Shown: in pieces, positions 1-6,340 of the stretch | Layout of the letters: the number at the start of each line of letters is the position of its first letter | Numbering within the stretch: the stretch's first letter is position 1 | Source of the DNA: a virus | Reading direction: 5' to 3' (one strand) | DNA: 52,488 nt | Virus record (IMG/VR): IMGVR_UViG_3300050132_000511 | Span: 1 to 52,488 of that record | The notes under the pieces: model-generated | What the model was told of the DNA's origin: nothing | The model's input: the letters and a program-made list of their open reading frames with translations, nothing else | The model's database searches: none | Made by a program: the position numbers and the translations under genes

Positions 1-1275
1 CTAGGTCCCGCCTTCGTTCTTCAAGCCCCGCATCACCACGCGGCCGCGCACGCGCGCCTCGTCCGCCAACCGCACCACGGCCGTCTGGTTCGGCAGGTAG
101 GTCTGCTGCAGCTTCTTGTTGGTGTCGATGCTGTTGGCCATCTTGCCCGCCAGCGCCGAGGGATCGACCTGGCCGGCTATTGCCTCGACCGAACCCGACC
201 GGCGGAAATCCATCACCTTGCGGGTGTCGCCGATGAACAGCGCGGCGCGCACGTCGCGGAAGTCCTTCGATAGTGTGTCCTTGGTGTAGGGCACCGGCGG
301 CCGCGGCCGGCCGCCCTTCGGGCCCGGCTGGCCGCCGCGGGTGTGAAAGATCGGCGTCTCCGGGTGCAGTGTGAAGGGCAGGCCGGCGACGTAGGCGTTC
401 AGCAGGGTCAGCGTCGGCTCCGTGAGCGTGCCGATCGCCTGGCGGCCGGTCTTGGCGCGGTCAACCTGGAAGATCGTTCCCTGGGCGTCCCGGCTCATCT
501 GGGAGAGGGTGAGCGTGCGGACGTCGACCGGCGACATCATGGTGTCCCAGGCGACCGACAGCGCCGCCTGCAGCCCGAGGATCTTCATCTTTCCGGCCGC
601 GCCGATCGTGAGCTGGGCTTCGTCGTACAGCCAGATCGCGGTGCGGGTCTGCGGCGTCTTGCGGCGGATGCCTAGCGACGGATCCTCGCCGACGCAGTAG
701 CGCTCGCCGTCGGCGCGGTTGATGGTCATCAGCACCGACCAGATCGCGCGCCAGTACTTCATCCCGATATAGGCCTCGCTGACGCCGGCGAGCTCGAGGA
801 TGCCCTTGATCTTCGGATCGCGAGAATCGCCGTGGTACCAGAGATCGATATGCTCCATCGCCACCGTGCGCGGGTTGACGTCGCCGAAGGTCGGCTCGAT
901 CAGCTTCCAGCCGCGCAGCCATCCCTCCCGCGTGCGCGGCTTTTTGGTCGACCACTCGCCGGTGGCCCGGAATTTGGCAAAGCCTTCGCCGAGACTGTTC
1001 GGCGGAAACACGCGCTCGATCTTGCCGGGCTTCTGCACCGGCTTGCCGGCCAGGTGATCGGCGCGCGCCTGCTTCCATTTCGCGTTCCAGTTCTGCGCGA
1101 TCGCCCAGGCCCGCGGGCCATCCTCGCCGCAATCGACCAGCGCGAAGCCGAGCTTGGCCATCAGCGTCTCTTCGATTCGTCCGGATCTCTTGCTGCGGCG
1201 CTTGAGGCAGGGCGCCCAATAGCCCCATTTCGGGCGGCCGTCGCGCTGGCGCGTCGTGTAGAACGAAATGTTCAC
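1..1275 (-). CDS. int: Tyrosine recombinase, phage integrase
   Basis: A 424-residue integrase expected to insert the phage at the tRNA-Asp gene. The C-terminal catalytic part shows Arg253 (DVRTL), Lys275 (AKTGR), the second arginine in MDFRRSGSVEA (about 358/359) and the probable nucleophile Tyr393 (QTYLP). The histidine normally three residues before the second arginine is not present, as in some phage relatives. I chose the GTG at 1275 because it lies one base after the stop of the upstream gene and has GGAG upstream; an ATG at 1317 would overlap that gene. It is the last gene of the left operon and ends at the very edge of the window, pointing to the attachment site. Confidence 0.88.
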   Translation of the reverse strand: MNISFYTTRQRDGRPKWGYWAPCLKRRSKRSGRIEETLMAKLGFALVDCGEDGPRAWAIAQNWNAKWKQARADHLAGKPVQKPGKIERVFPPNSLGEGFAKFRATGEWSTKKPRTREGWLRGWKLIEPTFGDVNPRTVAMEHIDLWYHGDSRDPKIKGILELAGVSEAYIGMKYWRAIWSVLMTINRADGERYCVGEDPSLGIRRKTPQTRTAIWLYDEAQLTIGAAGKMKILGLQAALSVAWDTMMSPVDVRTLTLSQMSRDAQGTIFQVDRAKTGRQAIGTLTEPTLTLLNAYVAGLPFTLHPETPIFHTRGGQPGPKGGRPRPPVPYTKDTLSKDFRDVRAALFIGDTRKVMDFRRSGSVEAIAGQVDPSALAGKMANSIDTNKKLQQTYLPNQTAVVRLADEARVRGRVVMRGLKNEGGT

Positions 1276-1276
1276 G

Positions 1277-1564
1277 TCACCCACTCCGGGCCCCCGCCAG
1301 CCGGCTGCGCACAACATCGTCAGCGTTGCGCGCGGTGGGGGCGGGAGTCAAATCTTCGCGGAACAGGTGTGGATAACGCGACCGGCGCCAGGCGTTGATG
1401 GCATCCATGTCGAAGTTGCCGGTGGTCGGATCCGGCGGCGGAAACTTGCGCTCGAGCAGCGCCGGCAGCTTCTCCTGGAACGCCTCGATCGTCAGCCACA
1501 TCACCCGCGCCGCGGCGATCGGCGGACAGTCGCCTCCTGGCGGGAGCTTGTAGCGCATGCTCAT
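1277..1564 (-). CDS. Small DNA-binding, excisionase-like protein
   Basis: A 95-residue protein immediately upstream of int, ending one base before the int start. The core (ARVMWLTIEAFQEKLPALL, then a conserved-looking PDPTTGNFDMDAINAWR, then HLF) resembles AlpA/Xis-type winged-helix proteins that precede integrases in rhizobial prophages: a helix-turn-helix, a beta-wing with PDP and a helix with an AxxxWR motif. It probably directs excision. The ATG at 1564 overlaps the upstream stop (ATGA) and has GGAG nine bases before it. The family match is from memory, so the function is inferred mainly from position and motif. Confidence 0.7.
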   Translation of the reverse strand: MSMRYKLPPGGDCPPIAAARVMWLTIEAFQEKLPALLERKFPPPDPTTGNFDMDAINAWRRSRYPHLFREDLTPAPTARNADDVVRSRLAGARSG

Positions 1565-1671
1565 GGGCAGCAGCTCCAAATGTCCCGTTGCCAAACCCGC
1601 CACTTCCAGGGCGGCTCAAGGAAAAGCATCCCGCCGCGGACGAAGCCGGTCGTTTCCTTTTTCAAGATCAT
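1561..1671 (-). CDS. 36-residue small protein
   Basis: A short gene recognised by its junctions: its ATG overlaps the stop of the upstream gene (ATGA at 1668-1671) and its own stop overlaps the start of the excisionase-like gene (ATGA at 1561-1564). The peptide is basic at the N-terminus and rich in tryptophan towards the end (PPWKWRVWQRDIW). No family recognised. Exact coupling on both sides suggests it is translated, perhaps as part of the excision/integration module. Confidence 0.65.
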   Translation of the reverse strand: MILKKETTGFVRGGMLFLEPPWKWRVWQRDIWSCCP

Positions 1672-1943
1672 TGAGCAGCCTCGCGATCGCGCTGCCGCTG
1701 CTCGGCAATCTCCTCGTGACCTTTGATAAGGCCCTCGAGCGTCTCGTTGACGCCTGCCTTCAAGATGTCGACCTGACGCATGAAATAATCGTCCTCGTCG
1801 CCCCACAGCGCGCCAATCTCGTCGAAAAGCCCCTGGATCTTTAGAGCACGCGCACGGGTCAGCTTCATCGCGTTCTCCACCGACCAGCGTCGAGGATAGA
1901 ACGCGCCGGGCGTGCGGCTATATTTCCGGCGAGGCTTGTTCAT
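1668..1943 (-). CDS. Hypothetical protein, left operon
   Basis: 91 residues, starting MNKPRRKYSRTPGAFYP with a basic N-terminal tail, then a largely helical acidic stretch (KIQGLFDEIGALWGDEDDYFMRQVDILKAGVNETLEGLIKGHEEIAEQRQ) shown here only as landmarks. Its ATG overlaps the end of the upstream gene (1940). I do not recognise a family; the basic tail and amphipathic helices would fit a small nucleic-acid- or protein-binding accessory factor, but this is only a guess. Confidence 0.7.
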   Translation of the reverse strand: MNKPRRKYSRTPGAFYPRRWSVENAMKLTRARALKIQGLFDEIGALWGDEDDYFMRQVDILKAGVNETLEGLIKGHEEIAEQRQRDREAAQ

Positions 1944-2173
1944 GCCGGCACAGCCTCGACTTCGGCGATGACGTCGAGCCAATGCTCGTGCACGGCATCA
2001 TCCTGCGCGACATGACCGGCACCGCTGACCCTGGCGCAGACCACCCAGCCGCACTCGCAGGTCGCCACGCTGACGGCGACGCCGGCAGGGTAATCGCGCG
2101 TCATCTTGACCATGTGACCGGGCCAGACCGCCGGGTGCGTCCACGGCTTTTTCCGGAAGTCGGGCGCGCTCAT
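1940..2173 (-). CDS. Hypothetical protein, left operon
   Basis: 77 residues starting MSAPDFRKKPWTHPAVWPGH. A short motif CECGWVVCARVSG suggests a possible single metal-binding or redox cysteine cluster (C-x-C-x4-C), followed by HVAQDDAVHEHWLDV with several histidines, so a small zinc-binding fold is plausible. ATGA overlap with the upstream gene at 2170-2173. No family recognised. Confidence 0.75.
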   Translation of the reverse strand: MSAPDFRKKPWTHPAVWPGHMVKMTRDYPAGVAVSVATCECGWVVCARVSGAGHVAQDDAVHEHWLDVIAEVEAVPA

Positions 2174-2394
2174 GCCGCGTCGCCTTCCCGGTCGCGCCAG
2201 CCGAGCGCGGTCTGCTGGGTCACGAGATCGTCGAGCAGCTCGCGGGCGCGGCGGATGGCGAGGTTGAGCTGGTGCTGGCGCCAGGACAGCGGCCGCGAGG
2301 CATGCGTGGCGTTGACGACGCCGCGCACGATCAGCGGCGCGCAATCGGTCGCCGCGCGGACGCAGGCCTGCAGCTTTTCGCGCTCACCGGTCAC
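2170..2394 (-). CDS. Hypothetical protein, left operon
   Basis: 74 residues beginning at a GTG that overlaps the upstream stop (GTGA at 2391-2394). It is predicted helical and basic (SWRQHQLNLAIRRARELLDD), with a single cysteine pair at the N-terminus. No family recognised. It is part of the co-translated string of small early genes reading towards int. Confidence 0.7.
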   Translation of the reverse strand: MTGEREKLQACVRAATDCAPLIVRGVVNATHASRPLSWRQHQLNLAIRRARELLDDLVTQQTALGWRDREGDAA

Positions 2395-2657
2395 GTCTGG
2401 AATCCGCAGCGGCAGCGGGCGCAGTAGCCCATGGCGTCGCTGATCCAGATCGGCGTGTGCGGGCTGCCTGTCGGCGAGGCCGGGCAGCGCTCGGCGCCGT
2501 AGAGGCCGCTGTCGGAGCCTTGTTCAAGAATTCCGGCATCCAGCGGCTCGCCGTCCTCGTCGAAACAGGCCGAGCATTTCGGCGGATTGACATCGACCCA
2601 GCTGCAGCCGCCGGGGCAGGCGCGATCTTCGGTGCAGCCGCAAGCGATGCAACGCAT
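2391..2657 (-). CDS. Small cysteine-rich (zinc-ribbon-like) phage protein
   Basis: 88 residues. The N-terminus MRCIACGCTEDRACPGGC carries CxxCxC and further cysteines, followed by a CSAC pair and a C-terminal CARCRC, so it most likely binds one or two zinc ions. Such proteins are common in early operons of alphaproteobacterial phages, where their function is unknown. The start is well set: AGGAGGGG lies eight bases upstream and the upstream reading frame ends one base before the ATG. Confidence 0.8.
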   Translation of the reverse strand: MRCIACGCTEDRACPGGCSWVDVNPPKCSACFDEDGEPLDAGILEQGSDSGLYGAERCPASPTGSPHTPIWISDAMGYCARCRCGFQT

Positions 2658-2658
2658 G

Positions 2659-2940
2659 TCAGCCCCTCCTTCGTTTGGCCTGCTGGCCCTCGAGCCAGCC
2701 GCCGAGATACGCCAGGACGTCGAGGGTTTCGTCGCTGCGGCCGAGGATGTCGTCGACCGACAGCCGGAACATGCCGGCGTTGCCATCGCCGGCGCCGAGC
2801 TTGCGCGCGGCGGGATCGATCTTGAGGCCCGCGGCGAGGGCCTGGTGAATGGAGCGGGGAGCGAGATTTGAACGCGCGACCTCCGAGTGGGAAACACCAC
2901 GGCGCTCTACCGGCTGAGCTACCCCCGCAAACTTCTTCAT
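2659..2940 (-). CDS. Reading frame with a tRNA-like insert at its 5' end
   Basis: The frame is open for 93 codons. Its ATG overlaps the upstream stop (ATGA at 2937-2940) and its stop is one base before the next ATG, so both junctions look like those of a normal operon gene. However, codons about 5-30 are the translation of the tRNA-like sequence at 2850-2928 (AGVAQPVERRGVSHSEVARS, a well-known tRNA read-through pattern). From about codon 31 onwards the third positions are nearly all G/C, as in real coding sequence, including the part before the internal ATG at 2772. The C-terminal part (MFRLSVDDILGRSDETLDVL) is probably the real protein; the product could start at 2940 or at 2772. No function known. 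Confidence 0.55.
   Translation of the reverse strand: MKKFAGVAQPVERRGVSHSEVARSNLAPRSIHQALAAGLKIDPAARKLGAGDGNAGMFRLSVDDILGRSDETLDVLAYLGGWLEGQQAKRRRG
2850..2928 (-). tRNA. tRNA-Gly-like gene with 10-base anticodon loop
   Basis: The minus strand folds as a cloverleaf of 79 bases including an encoded CCA. The acceptor stem GCGGGGG pairs with TCCCCGC; the D-arm GCTC/GAGC encloses AGCCGGTA with the usual GG; the T-arm GCGCG/CTCGC has one mismatch around TTCAAAT; the variable region is AGGTC. The bacterial glycine identity elements G1-C72, C2-G71 and U73 are present. The anticodon stem CCGTG/CTCGG has one T-T mismatch and encloses GTGTTTCCCA, ten bases instead of seven, containing a possible CCC or TCC anticodon. 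It may be degenerate, a frameshift-type tRNA, or a tRNA mimic. Confidence 0.7.
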
Positions 2941-3167
2941 GACGACAAAACCTCTCGTGTCTCGATCGAGCGCAGCAGCACTTCGGCCTCGATCGCCTTG
3001 ACCTTGATCTCGCGCAGTGCCGTCAGCAGCGCCGCGCGATCGTGAACGCCGTTGATGAGGACGCCGGCGGTGCCGATGCTGATCTGTCCCGCGCTGGCGA
3101 CCCGCAGGATTTCGCGCAGGCAGGATTCGGCGCGCGCGGTCTTGAGGGCGGCGGAGGCGCTGCTCAT
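2937..3167 (-). CDS. Hypothetical protein, left operon
   Basis: 76 residues, MSSASAALKTARAESCLREI at the start, mostly helical, with a central ISIGTAGVLINGVHDRAALL stretch that could form a small beta-helix unit. The ATG overlaps the upstream stop at 3164-3167. I recognise no family. It precedes the tRNA-like segment in the operon. Confidence 0.75.
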   Translation of the reverse strand: MSSASAALKTARAESCLREILRVASAGQISIGTAGVLINGVHDRAALLTALREIKVKAIEAEVLLRSIETREVLSS

Positions 3168-3430
3168 GACGACAGCACCCGCACGCCCTTCGGCGCGCCG
3201 ATCGCGATCCATGTCGTCCAGCGCTTGAGCGCATCGCTCGCCGCGATCGCGTTGTCGGCCTCGGGCACACCGGGGACCAGCAGCGACCTGAGGTGCCCAT
3301 AGCAGCGGGCCTTGGCGGCGATGAAGTCGCGCAGCTCCTGCTCCGGCCCGCGCGCGATGATCTTCGCGCCCTTCGGAATGCTGCGGCCGAACTCGATCAG
3401 GCCGGACGGATAGCAAAACGCGCGGATCAT
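3164..3430 (-). CDS. Host nuclease inhibitor-like small protein
   Basis: 88 residues starting MIRAFCYPSGLIEFGRSIPKG. The pattern (YxSGxIEFG, RGPxxxLRDFI, KARxxY, LLVPGVPEA, then a C-terminal APKGVRVL) recalls small phage proteins often annotated as host nuclease inhibitors, which would protect incoming or replicating phage DNA. The match is from memory of the pattern and the functional label in that family is itself weakly supported. It is coupled to neighbours by ATGA overlaps on both sides, in a position typical of lambda-like early left operons, where anti-nuclease functions (Gam, Kil) also occur. Confidence 0.6.
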   Translation of the reverse strand: MIRAFCYPSGLIEFGRSIPKGAKIIARGPEQELRDFIAAKARCYGHLRSLLVPGVPEADNAIAASDALKRWTTWIAIGAPKGVRVLSS

Positions 3431-3705
3431 GGCTGCGCTCCGCCGGCTTTGCGCGCTGCATTGTCCGCCGCGATCGCTTCGATGGTGCGCTGCTTGAGCC
3501 AATACTGAAACACGACGTAGATGCCGCCGCCTTCGACGTTCTTCGAAAGAACGTGGCCGGTCTCGTTCTCACCGTGGTCGGTCACCGGCGCCGCGAGCAT
3601 GTCGAACTCGTCGCGCCTTGACATCAAAACGTAGACCAGCGTGCCGCCCGGATGGACGCCGATGTGGTCGCCGCGGTTCGCCGCGGGCTCGAGGCGCTCG
3701 CTCAC
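3427..3705 (-). CDS. Hypothetical protein, left operon
   Basis: 92 residues. Seen features: a central glycine-rich region around HVLSKNVEGGGIYVVFQYW and a basic C-terminus. No transmembrane segment. It overlaps both neighbouring genes by ATGA junctions. No family recognised and no function proposed. Confidence 0.75.
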   Translation of the reverse strand: MSERLEPAANRGDHIGVHPGGTLVYVLMSRRDEFDMLAAPVTDHGENETGHVLSKNVEGGGIYVVFQYWLKQRTIEAIAADNAARKAGGAQP

Positions 3706-4169
3706 GGCTGCACCTCGAGCGGCTCGGAAAAATCCTCGACCTCGACGAAGTAGCGGCGGCGCAGGAAGTCGCGATGGCGTTCGCCGAGCGTCTGCCGCGG
3801 CTGCACGCCGTGCTGCATCGTCTTGCGCTCGCGCGACCGTCGCCCGCAGCGCATCGGCGATCGGCCGAGGCCGGGGCCCTTGATGCCGACGAACTTCTGG
3901 TAGACGCGCTTGGCCTTCGCGGCCGTGGGCGTCACAACAAGATTATTGTCTCGCTGATTGCAGAGGCGGTGGCCGACGCCGACCGACTTGCCGCCGAAGG
4001 TGCGCGGCACGGTGATGTGCACGCGATCCCACGATTGATCGGGCGTGACCGGCAGATCGCAATGCGGGCAGATCGGATACTGGCCGCGGCCGCACCTGTG
4101 AGAGGCGAGGCATTCGAGCTGCCACACCTGCTCGCGCTGGACTGAGCCGAAGAGAGGTTCGTACGCCAT
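3702..4169 (-). CDS. HNH-like endonuclease domain protein, first gene of left operon
   Basis: 155 residues. A CPHC pair (PICPHCDLPV) is followed by WDRVHITVPRTFGG and GHRLCNQRDNNL, which resembles the beta-beta-alpha metal fold of HNH nucleases (zinc CxxC, catalytic-type His, HxxCN). The usual second CxxC is not obvious, so it may be a variant or a DNA-binding derivative. I chose the ATG at 4169, with GAGGGAAGCC just upstream, rather than the ATG at 4181, which lacks a ribosome binding site. It is the first gene after the leftward promoter at 4300-4326, with an untranslated leader of about 120 bases. Confidence 0.65.
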   Translation of the reverse strand: MAYEPLFGSVQREQVWQLECLASHRCGRGQYPICPHCDLPVTPDQSWDRVHITVPRTFGGKSVGVGHRLCNQRDNNLVVTPTAAKAKRVYQKFVGIKGPGLGRSPMRCGRRSRERKTMQHGVQPRQTLGERHRDFLRRRYFVEVEDFSEPLEVQP

Positions 4170-4299
4170 GGCTTCCCTCATGAGCGTTGGAAAATGCGCG
4201 GGTCGGGTTCCGGGGCTGGCCAGGTTGTCCGGCCCGCGCAGTCTCGGGAGAGACCGGGATGACGCCCGGCCACACGACTCAACGTCGCGCGACTCAAAC

Positions 4300-4326
4300 G
4301 CTATACCAAGTTTTTTGGTATCTCAA
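4300..4326 (-). promoter_or_regulatory. Leftward early promoter with operator in its spacer
   Basis: On the minus strand a -35-like TTGAGA (4326-4321) and a -10-like TATAGC (4305-4300) flank a 15-base spacer. Within it sits ATACCAAGTTTTTTGGTAT (4303-4321), an inverted repeat with perfect 7-base arms. Repressor bound here would block RNA polymerase directly. This is the promoter expected for the int/xis early operon. Confidence 0.7.
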
Positions 4327-4334
4327 GACGCGTC

Positions 4335-4351
4335 CACCAATTTATTTGGTG
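4335..4351. promoter_or_regulatory. Second operator of the left promoter
   Basis: CACCAATTTATTTGGTG has perfect 6-base arms around TTTAT and shares the ACCAA(N5)TTGGT core with the sites at 4303-4321 and 4991-5005. Its centre is 31 bases, about three helical turns, from the first operator, so cooperative binding on one face of the helix is plausible. It also lies about 100 bases upstream of the small plus-strand gene at 4444. Confidence 0.7.
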
Positions 4352-4443
4352 TTCAGTCGCGCACCCCGAAAATGTCGCTAGGTTAGCGTCAACCGCAGGT
4401 GGAAGGTCGGCCTTGTTTTGCGTGTTGGGAATGCGGGGATTTA

Positions 4444-4695
4444 ATGGTCGTGGATCCAAAAAGGGGCTGGCACCGGCGACAGGCGCTGCAGATTGCTTCG
4501 CAGCTGCCGGAAGAACCAGAGGATGCGTGGGCGATATTAGATTGCGTTGAACAGTTGGTCGGGTTCTTTTTTGAAAACCCGCCGGATCCAGCGCCGCCGC
4601 CGGACGGTCAGTCCGTGGTGCGCTTCCCCGGAGGGCCGAGCTCGCCGAGCAGGCGGGCGAGATCGACCGGCAACCCGCCGGACTTGCCGAAATAG
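4444..4695 (+). CDS. Small protein of the rhizobial host/phage type
   Basis: 83 residues starting MVVDPKRGWHRRQALQIASQ. The pattern RxxWHRRQALQI-QLP-(D/E)(D/E)-DA-xVLxxxxQLVxxF resembles small proteins of unknown function that are frequent in Bradyrhizobium genomes; the proline-rich C-terminus is not conserved in those I remember. The ATG at 4444 has GGGG five bases upstream. The last 88 bases overlap the 3' end of the repressor gene on the opposite strand, so transcription through one could interfere with the other. Confidence 0.6.
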   Translation: MVVDPKRGWHRRQALQIASQLPEEPEDAWAILDCVEQLVGFFFENPPDPAPPPDGQSVVRFPGGPSSPSRRARSTGNPPDLPK

Positions 4696-4928
4696 AGCCA
4701 GTCGCTGGTCAGTCCGGGGACGCTCTGGACGAGCCGGATGATGATCTCCCGGCTCAGCGGGAAGCCGTTTTCGAAATTGGCCCAGCGCTGCTGGCCGACG
4801 TCGAGGAATTTCGCGAAGGCCGTGGCGGTTGGATAACCCAGCGCCTCGCGCAGGCGCACCAGGCGCTCGGCCTGGCCTTCGTCGGTCGCCGGCTTCGGTT
4901 TTCCGGCCTTGGATTTCTTTGTCGCCAT
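4608..4928 (-). CDS. XRE/CI-type repressor
   Basis: 106 residues. A lysine-rich N-terminal tail is followed by a helix-turn-helix: RLVRLREALGYPTATAFAKF, then LDVGQQRWANFENGFPL and a third helix region REIIIRLVQSVPGLTSDWLYFG, typical of the XRE family. There is no C-terminal peptidase (LexA-like) domain, so induction would not be by self-cleavage. It lies divergent to the Cro-like gene with an ACCAA(N5)TTGGT operator between them and is the obvious candidate to bind all three operators. ATG 4928 was chosen over an ATG at 4973 (leader of 15 residues, MFVSPESPG), but neither has a clear ribosome binding site. Confidence 0.75.
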   Translation of the reverse strand: MATKKSKAGKPKPATDEGQAERLVRLREALGYPTATAFAKFLDVGQQRWANFENGFPLSREIIIRLVQSVPGLTSDWLYFGKSGGLPVDLARLLGELGPPGKRTTD

Positions 4929-4983
4929 GGCGGCGGATGGTGCCCGCCCGGGAGATTCGGGGCTAACAAACATGCTTGGCCCG

Positions 4984-5010
4984 TTGTCCAACCAAAAAAC
5001 TTGGTATATC
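4984..5010 (+). promoter_or_regulatory. Rightward early promoter with embedded operator; leaderless start
   Basis: TTGTCC (4984-4989) and TATATC (5005-5010) are spaced by 15 bases, the same layout as the left promoter. The operator ACCAA AAAAC TTGGT (4991-5005) fills the spacer. Transcription starting about seven bases after the -10 box would begin at or next to the ATG at 5018, so the message of the Cro-like gene would have essentially no leader. Confidence 0.65.
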
Positions 5011-5017
5011 GGGAATC

Positions 5018-5308
5018 ATGGCTAGGCGGTCCTCCGATTCGAACGAGCTGACGACCAAGGAAGAGGTGACGGCCGCGCTCGGCGGCATCCGCGGCGTCTC
5101 GCTGCTGACCGGCGCCGAATATGGCGCGGTCGAGAACTGGAAGCGGCTGCGCAACTTTCCGAAGGGCTATTTCTTGCTGATGACGTTCGCCCTGCACAAG
5201 AAAGGGCTGAGCGCGGCGCCGGAGCTGTGGGGCCAGGTGACGCCGGCCGAGCGCAAGCAGGCGCTGACGGCGCTGATCGCGCTGCAGAAGCGGACGGTGG
5301 CGGCATGA
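5018..5308 (+). CDS. Cro-like DNA-binding protein
   Basis: 96 residues, first gene of the rightward operon. The segment TKEEVTAALGGIRGVSLLTG followed by AEYGAVENWKRLRNFPKGYF has the spacing of a helix-turn-helix in Cro/CII-like regulators common in rhizobial prophages (recognition part AxxNWK, then FP). It probably competes with the repressor for the ACCAA(N5)TTGGT operators and commits to lytic growth. The ATG lies about eight bases after the -10 box and has only a weak GGGA upstream, which fits leaderless translation. Confidence 0.7.
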   Translation: MARRSSDSNELTTKEEVTAALGGIRGVSLLTGAEYGAVENWKRLRNFPKGYFLLMTFALHKKGLSAAPELWGQVTPAERKQALTALIALQKRTVAA

Positions 5309-5400
5309 CTCGCGGTGCGGGAGCGTTGGTGTACATGCGCGCAGCTGGCGACTCGCCGAAGCGAGAGTCGAATCGCGTTTCGGGGCTTGTGGATAACTGA
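5305..5400 (+). CDS. Possible 31-residue peptide
   Basis: An ATG overlaps the stop of the Cro-like gene (ATGA at 5305-5308) and the frame runs 31 codons to a TGA, ending inside the first DnaA box. The peptide (GALVYMRAAGDSPKRESNRV) is basic and of ordinary composition. The start junction is the main support; it could equally be the remnant of a longer gene. Confidence 0.4.
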   Translation: MTRGAGALVYMRAAGDSPKRESNRVSGLVDN

Positions 5401-5428
5401 TCGGCGGCTTTTGCGGCCCTGTGGATAA
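5388..5428 (+). other. Pair of DnaA boxes
   Basis: Two perfect copies of TGTGGATAA, the complement of the DnaA box TTATCCACA, at 5388-5396 and 5420-5428, in the same orientation and 32 bases (three turns) apart. They lie in the short non-coding gap between the Cro-like region and the replication operon and could recruit host DnaA to this region. Confidence 0.6.
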
Positions 5429-5483
5429 GTTTTTGAGTTGCGTCGCGTCCGCGTTCCCATCCCCCGAAGTGGCTGAAACCGCA

Positions 5484-5633
5484 ATGCATTTCCTGCTCGA
5501 TCGCTGGCGGCGCACCGCCTTCGCCCAATATTTCGCCGGCCTCGACCCGATCGACCGCGCGACCTTCTGGATAGCGTTCGGTCTGGCGCTGGCCGGCGGC
5601 GTCAGCTTCTCGGCGATCGTGCATCCATCATGA
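5484..5633 (+). CDS. Small single-span membrane protein
   Basis: 49 residues: a basic N-terminal half (LLDRWRRTAFAQYF) and one transmembrane segment (FWIAFGLALAGGVSFSAIV, about residues 28-46). The stop overlaps the start of the methyltransferase gene (ATGA at 5630-5633). A GTG at 5421 would give a longer form but lies inside a DnaA box; I prefer the ATG. Function unknown; a membrane role in early infection such as exclusion is possible but not supported by motif. Confidence 0.6.
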   Translation: MHFLLDRWRRTAFAQYFAGLDPIDRATFWIAFGLALAGGVSFSAIVHPS

Positions 5634-6340
5634 GCGAGGGCGCAGGCCATCCGTTCGACGTTCGCGGTGAGACCGTCCGGGAGCGATTTTGCGGTGACTC
5701 GAGCAAGTGGCCATTCGGCGCGCTGAAACCGTTCAGCTATGAGCTGATCATGATCGACCCACCATGGCCGACGGAAATGCGCTCGGCGAAGGGCGAGGGC
5801 AAGAGCCACGCCCGGCACTACGGCTCGATGAGCTTCGAGCAGATCGCGGCACTTCCGGTTGGACAGCTCGCGGCGCCGCGCTGCGGTCTGTTCGTGTGGG
5901 GCGTGTGGCCACATATGCTCTACGGCGGCGATCCCAAGCGGCACTTCGCCGATGCCGACGCATCTCGATCGCCGATCGGAGAGTGCATCAAGGCGTGGGG
6001 CGCGCGCGCCGTCACCGGCGGCGTCTGGCGCAAGATGACCGTTCACGGCAAGGTGGCGTTCGGACCCGGCTATCGCGCGCGTTCCGCTTGCGAGCCGTTC
6101 ATCCTGGCAGTGTTTGGTAACCCCAAGAACGCCAAGTCCAGCCGCAACATCTTCGACGGGCTACGCCGTGGGCACTCCGAGAAGCCGGACGAGGCCTTTC
6201 GGTGGTGCGAGCAGTGGATGCCCGGCGCCCGTCGTGCCGAGCTGTTCTCGCGTACCTCGCGGCCGGGCTGGGACACCTGGGGCTTCGAGGCCGGCAAGTT
6301 CGATGCGTCGGTGACGACGGCAACGGGAGCCACAGTATGA
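5630..6340 (+). CDS. MT-A70 family DNA adenine N6-methyltransferase
   Basis: 236 residues. The DPPW catalytic motif (residues 43-46, ELIMIDPPWP) with a following HYGSMSFEQIAALPV and LFVWG (the W-containing strand of the MT-A70 fold) identifies this family, which transfers a methyl group from SAM to adenine N6. The C-terminal part (PDEAFRWCEQWMPGARRAELFSR) is the conserved end of phage MT-A70 enzymes. In phages it probably modifies phage DNA against host restriction. It overlaps its neighbours by ATGA on both sides and lies directly upstream of the replication gene, so it may also mark the origin. Confidence 0.88.
   Translation: MSEGAGHPFDVRGETVRERFCGDSSKWPFGALKPFSYELIMIDPPWPTEMRSAKGEGKSHARHYGSMSFEQIAALPVGQLAAPRCGLFVWGVWPHMLYGGDPKRHFADADASRSPIGECIKAWGARAVTGGVWRKMTVHGKVAFGPGYRARSACEPFILAVFGNPKNAKSSRNIFDGLRRGHSEKPDEAFRWCEQWMPGARRAELFSRTSRPGWDTWGFEAGKFDASVTTATGATV

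Noticed and set aside
1368-1376. Another DnaA box (TGTGGATAA)
   Set aside because: A single copy inside the excisionase-like coding sequence (codons for RYPHL), far from the replication region; probably chance.
4754-6046. Long minus-strand frame (430 codons) across the Cro-like and methyltransferase genes
   Set aside because: It is opposite genes with clear domains, has Arg/Pro/Ser-rich low-complexity translation, and no start signal; a typical shadow in GC-rich DNA.
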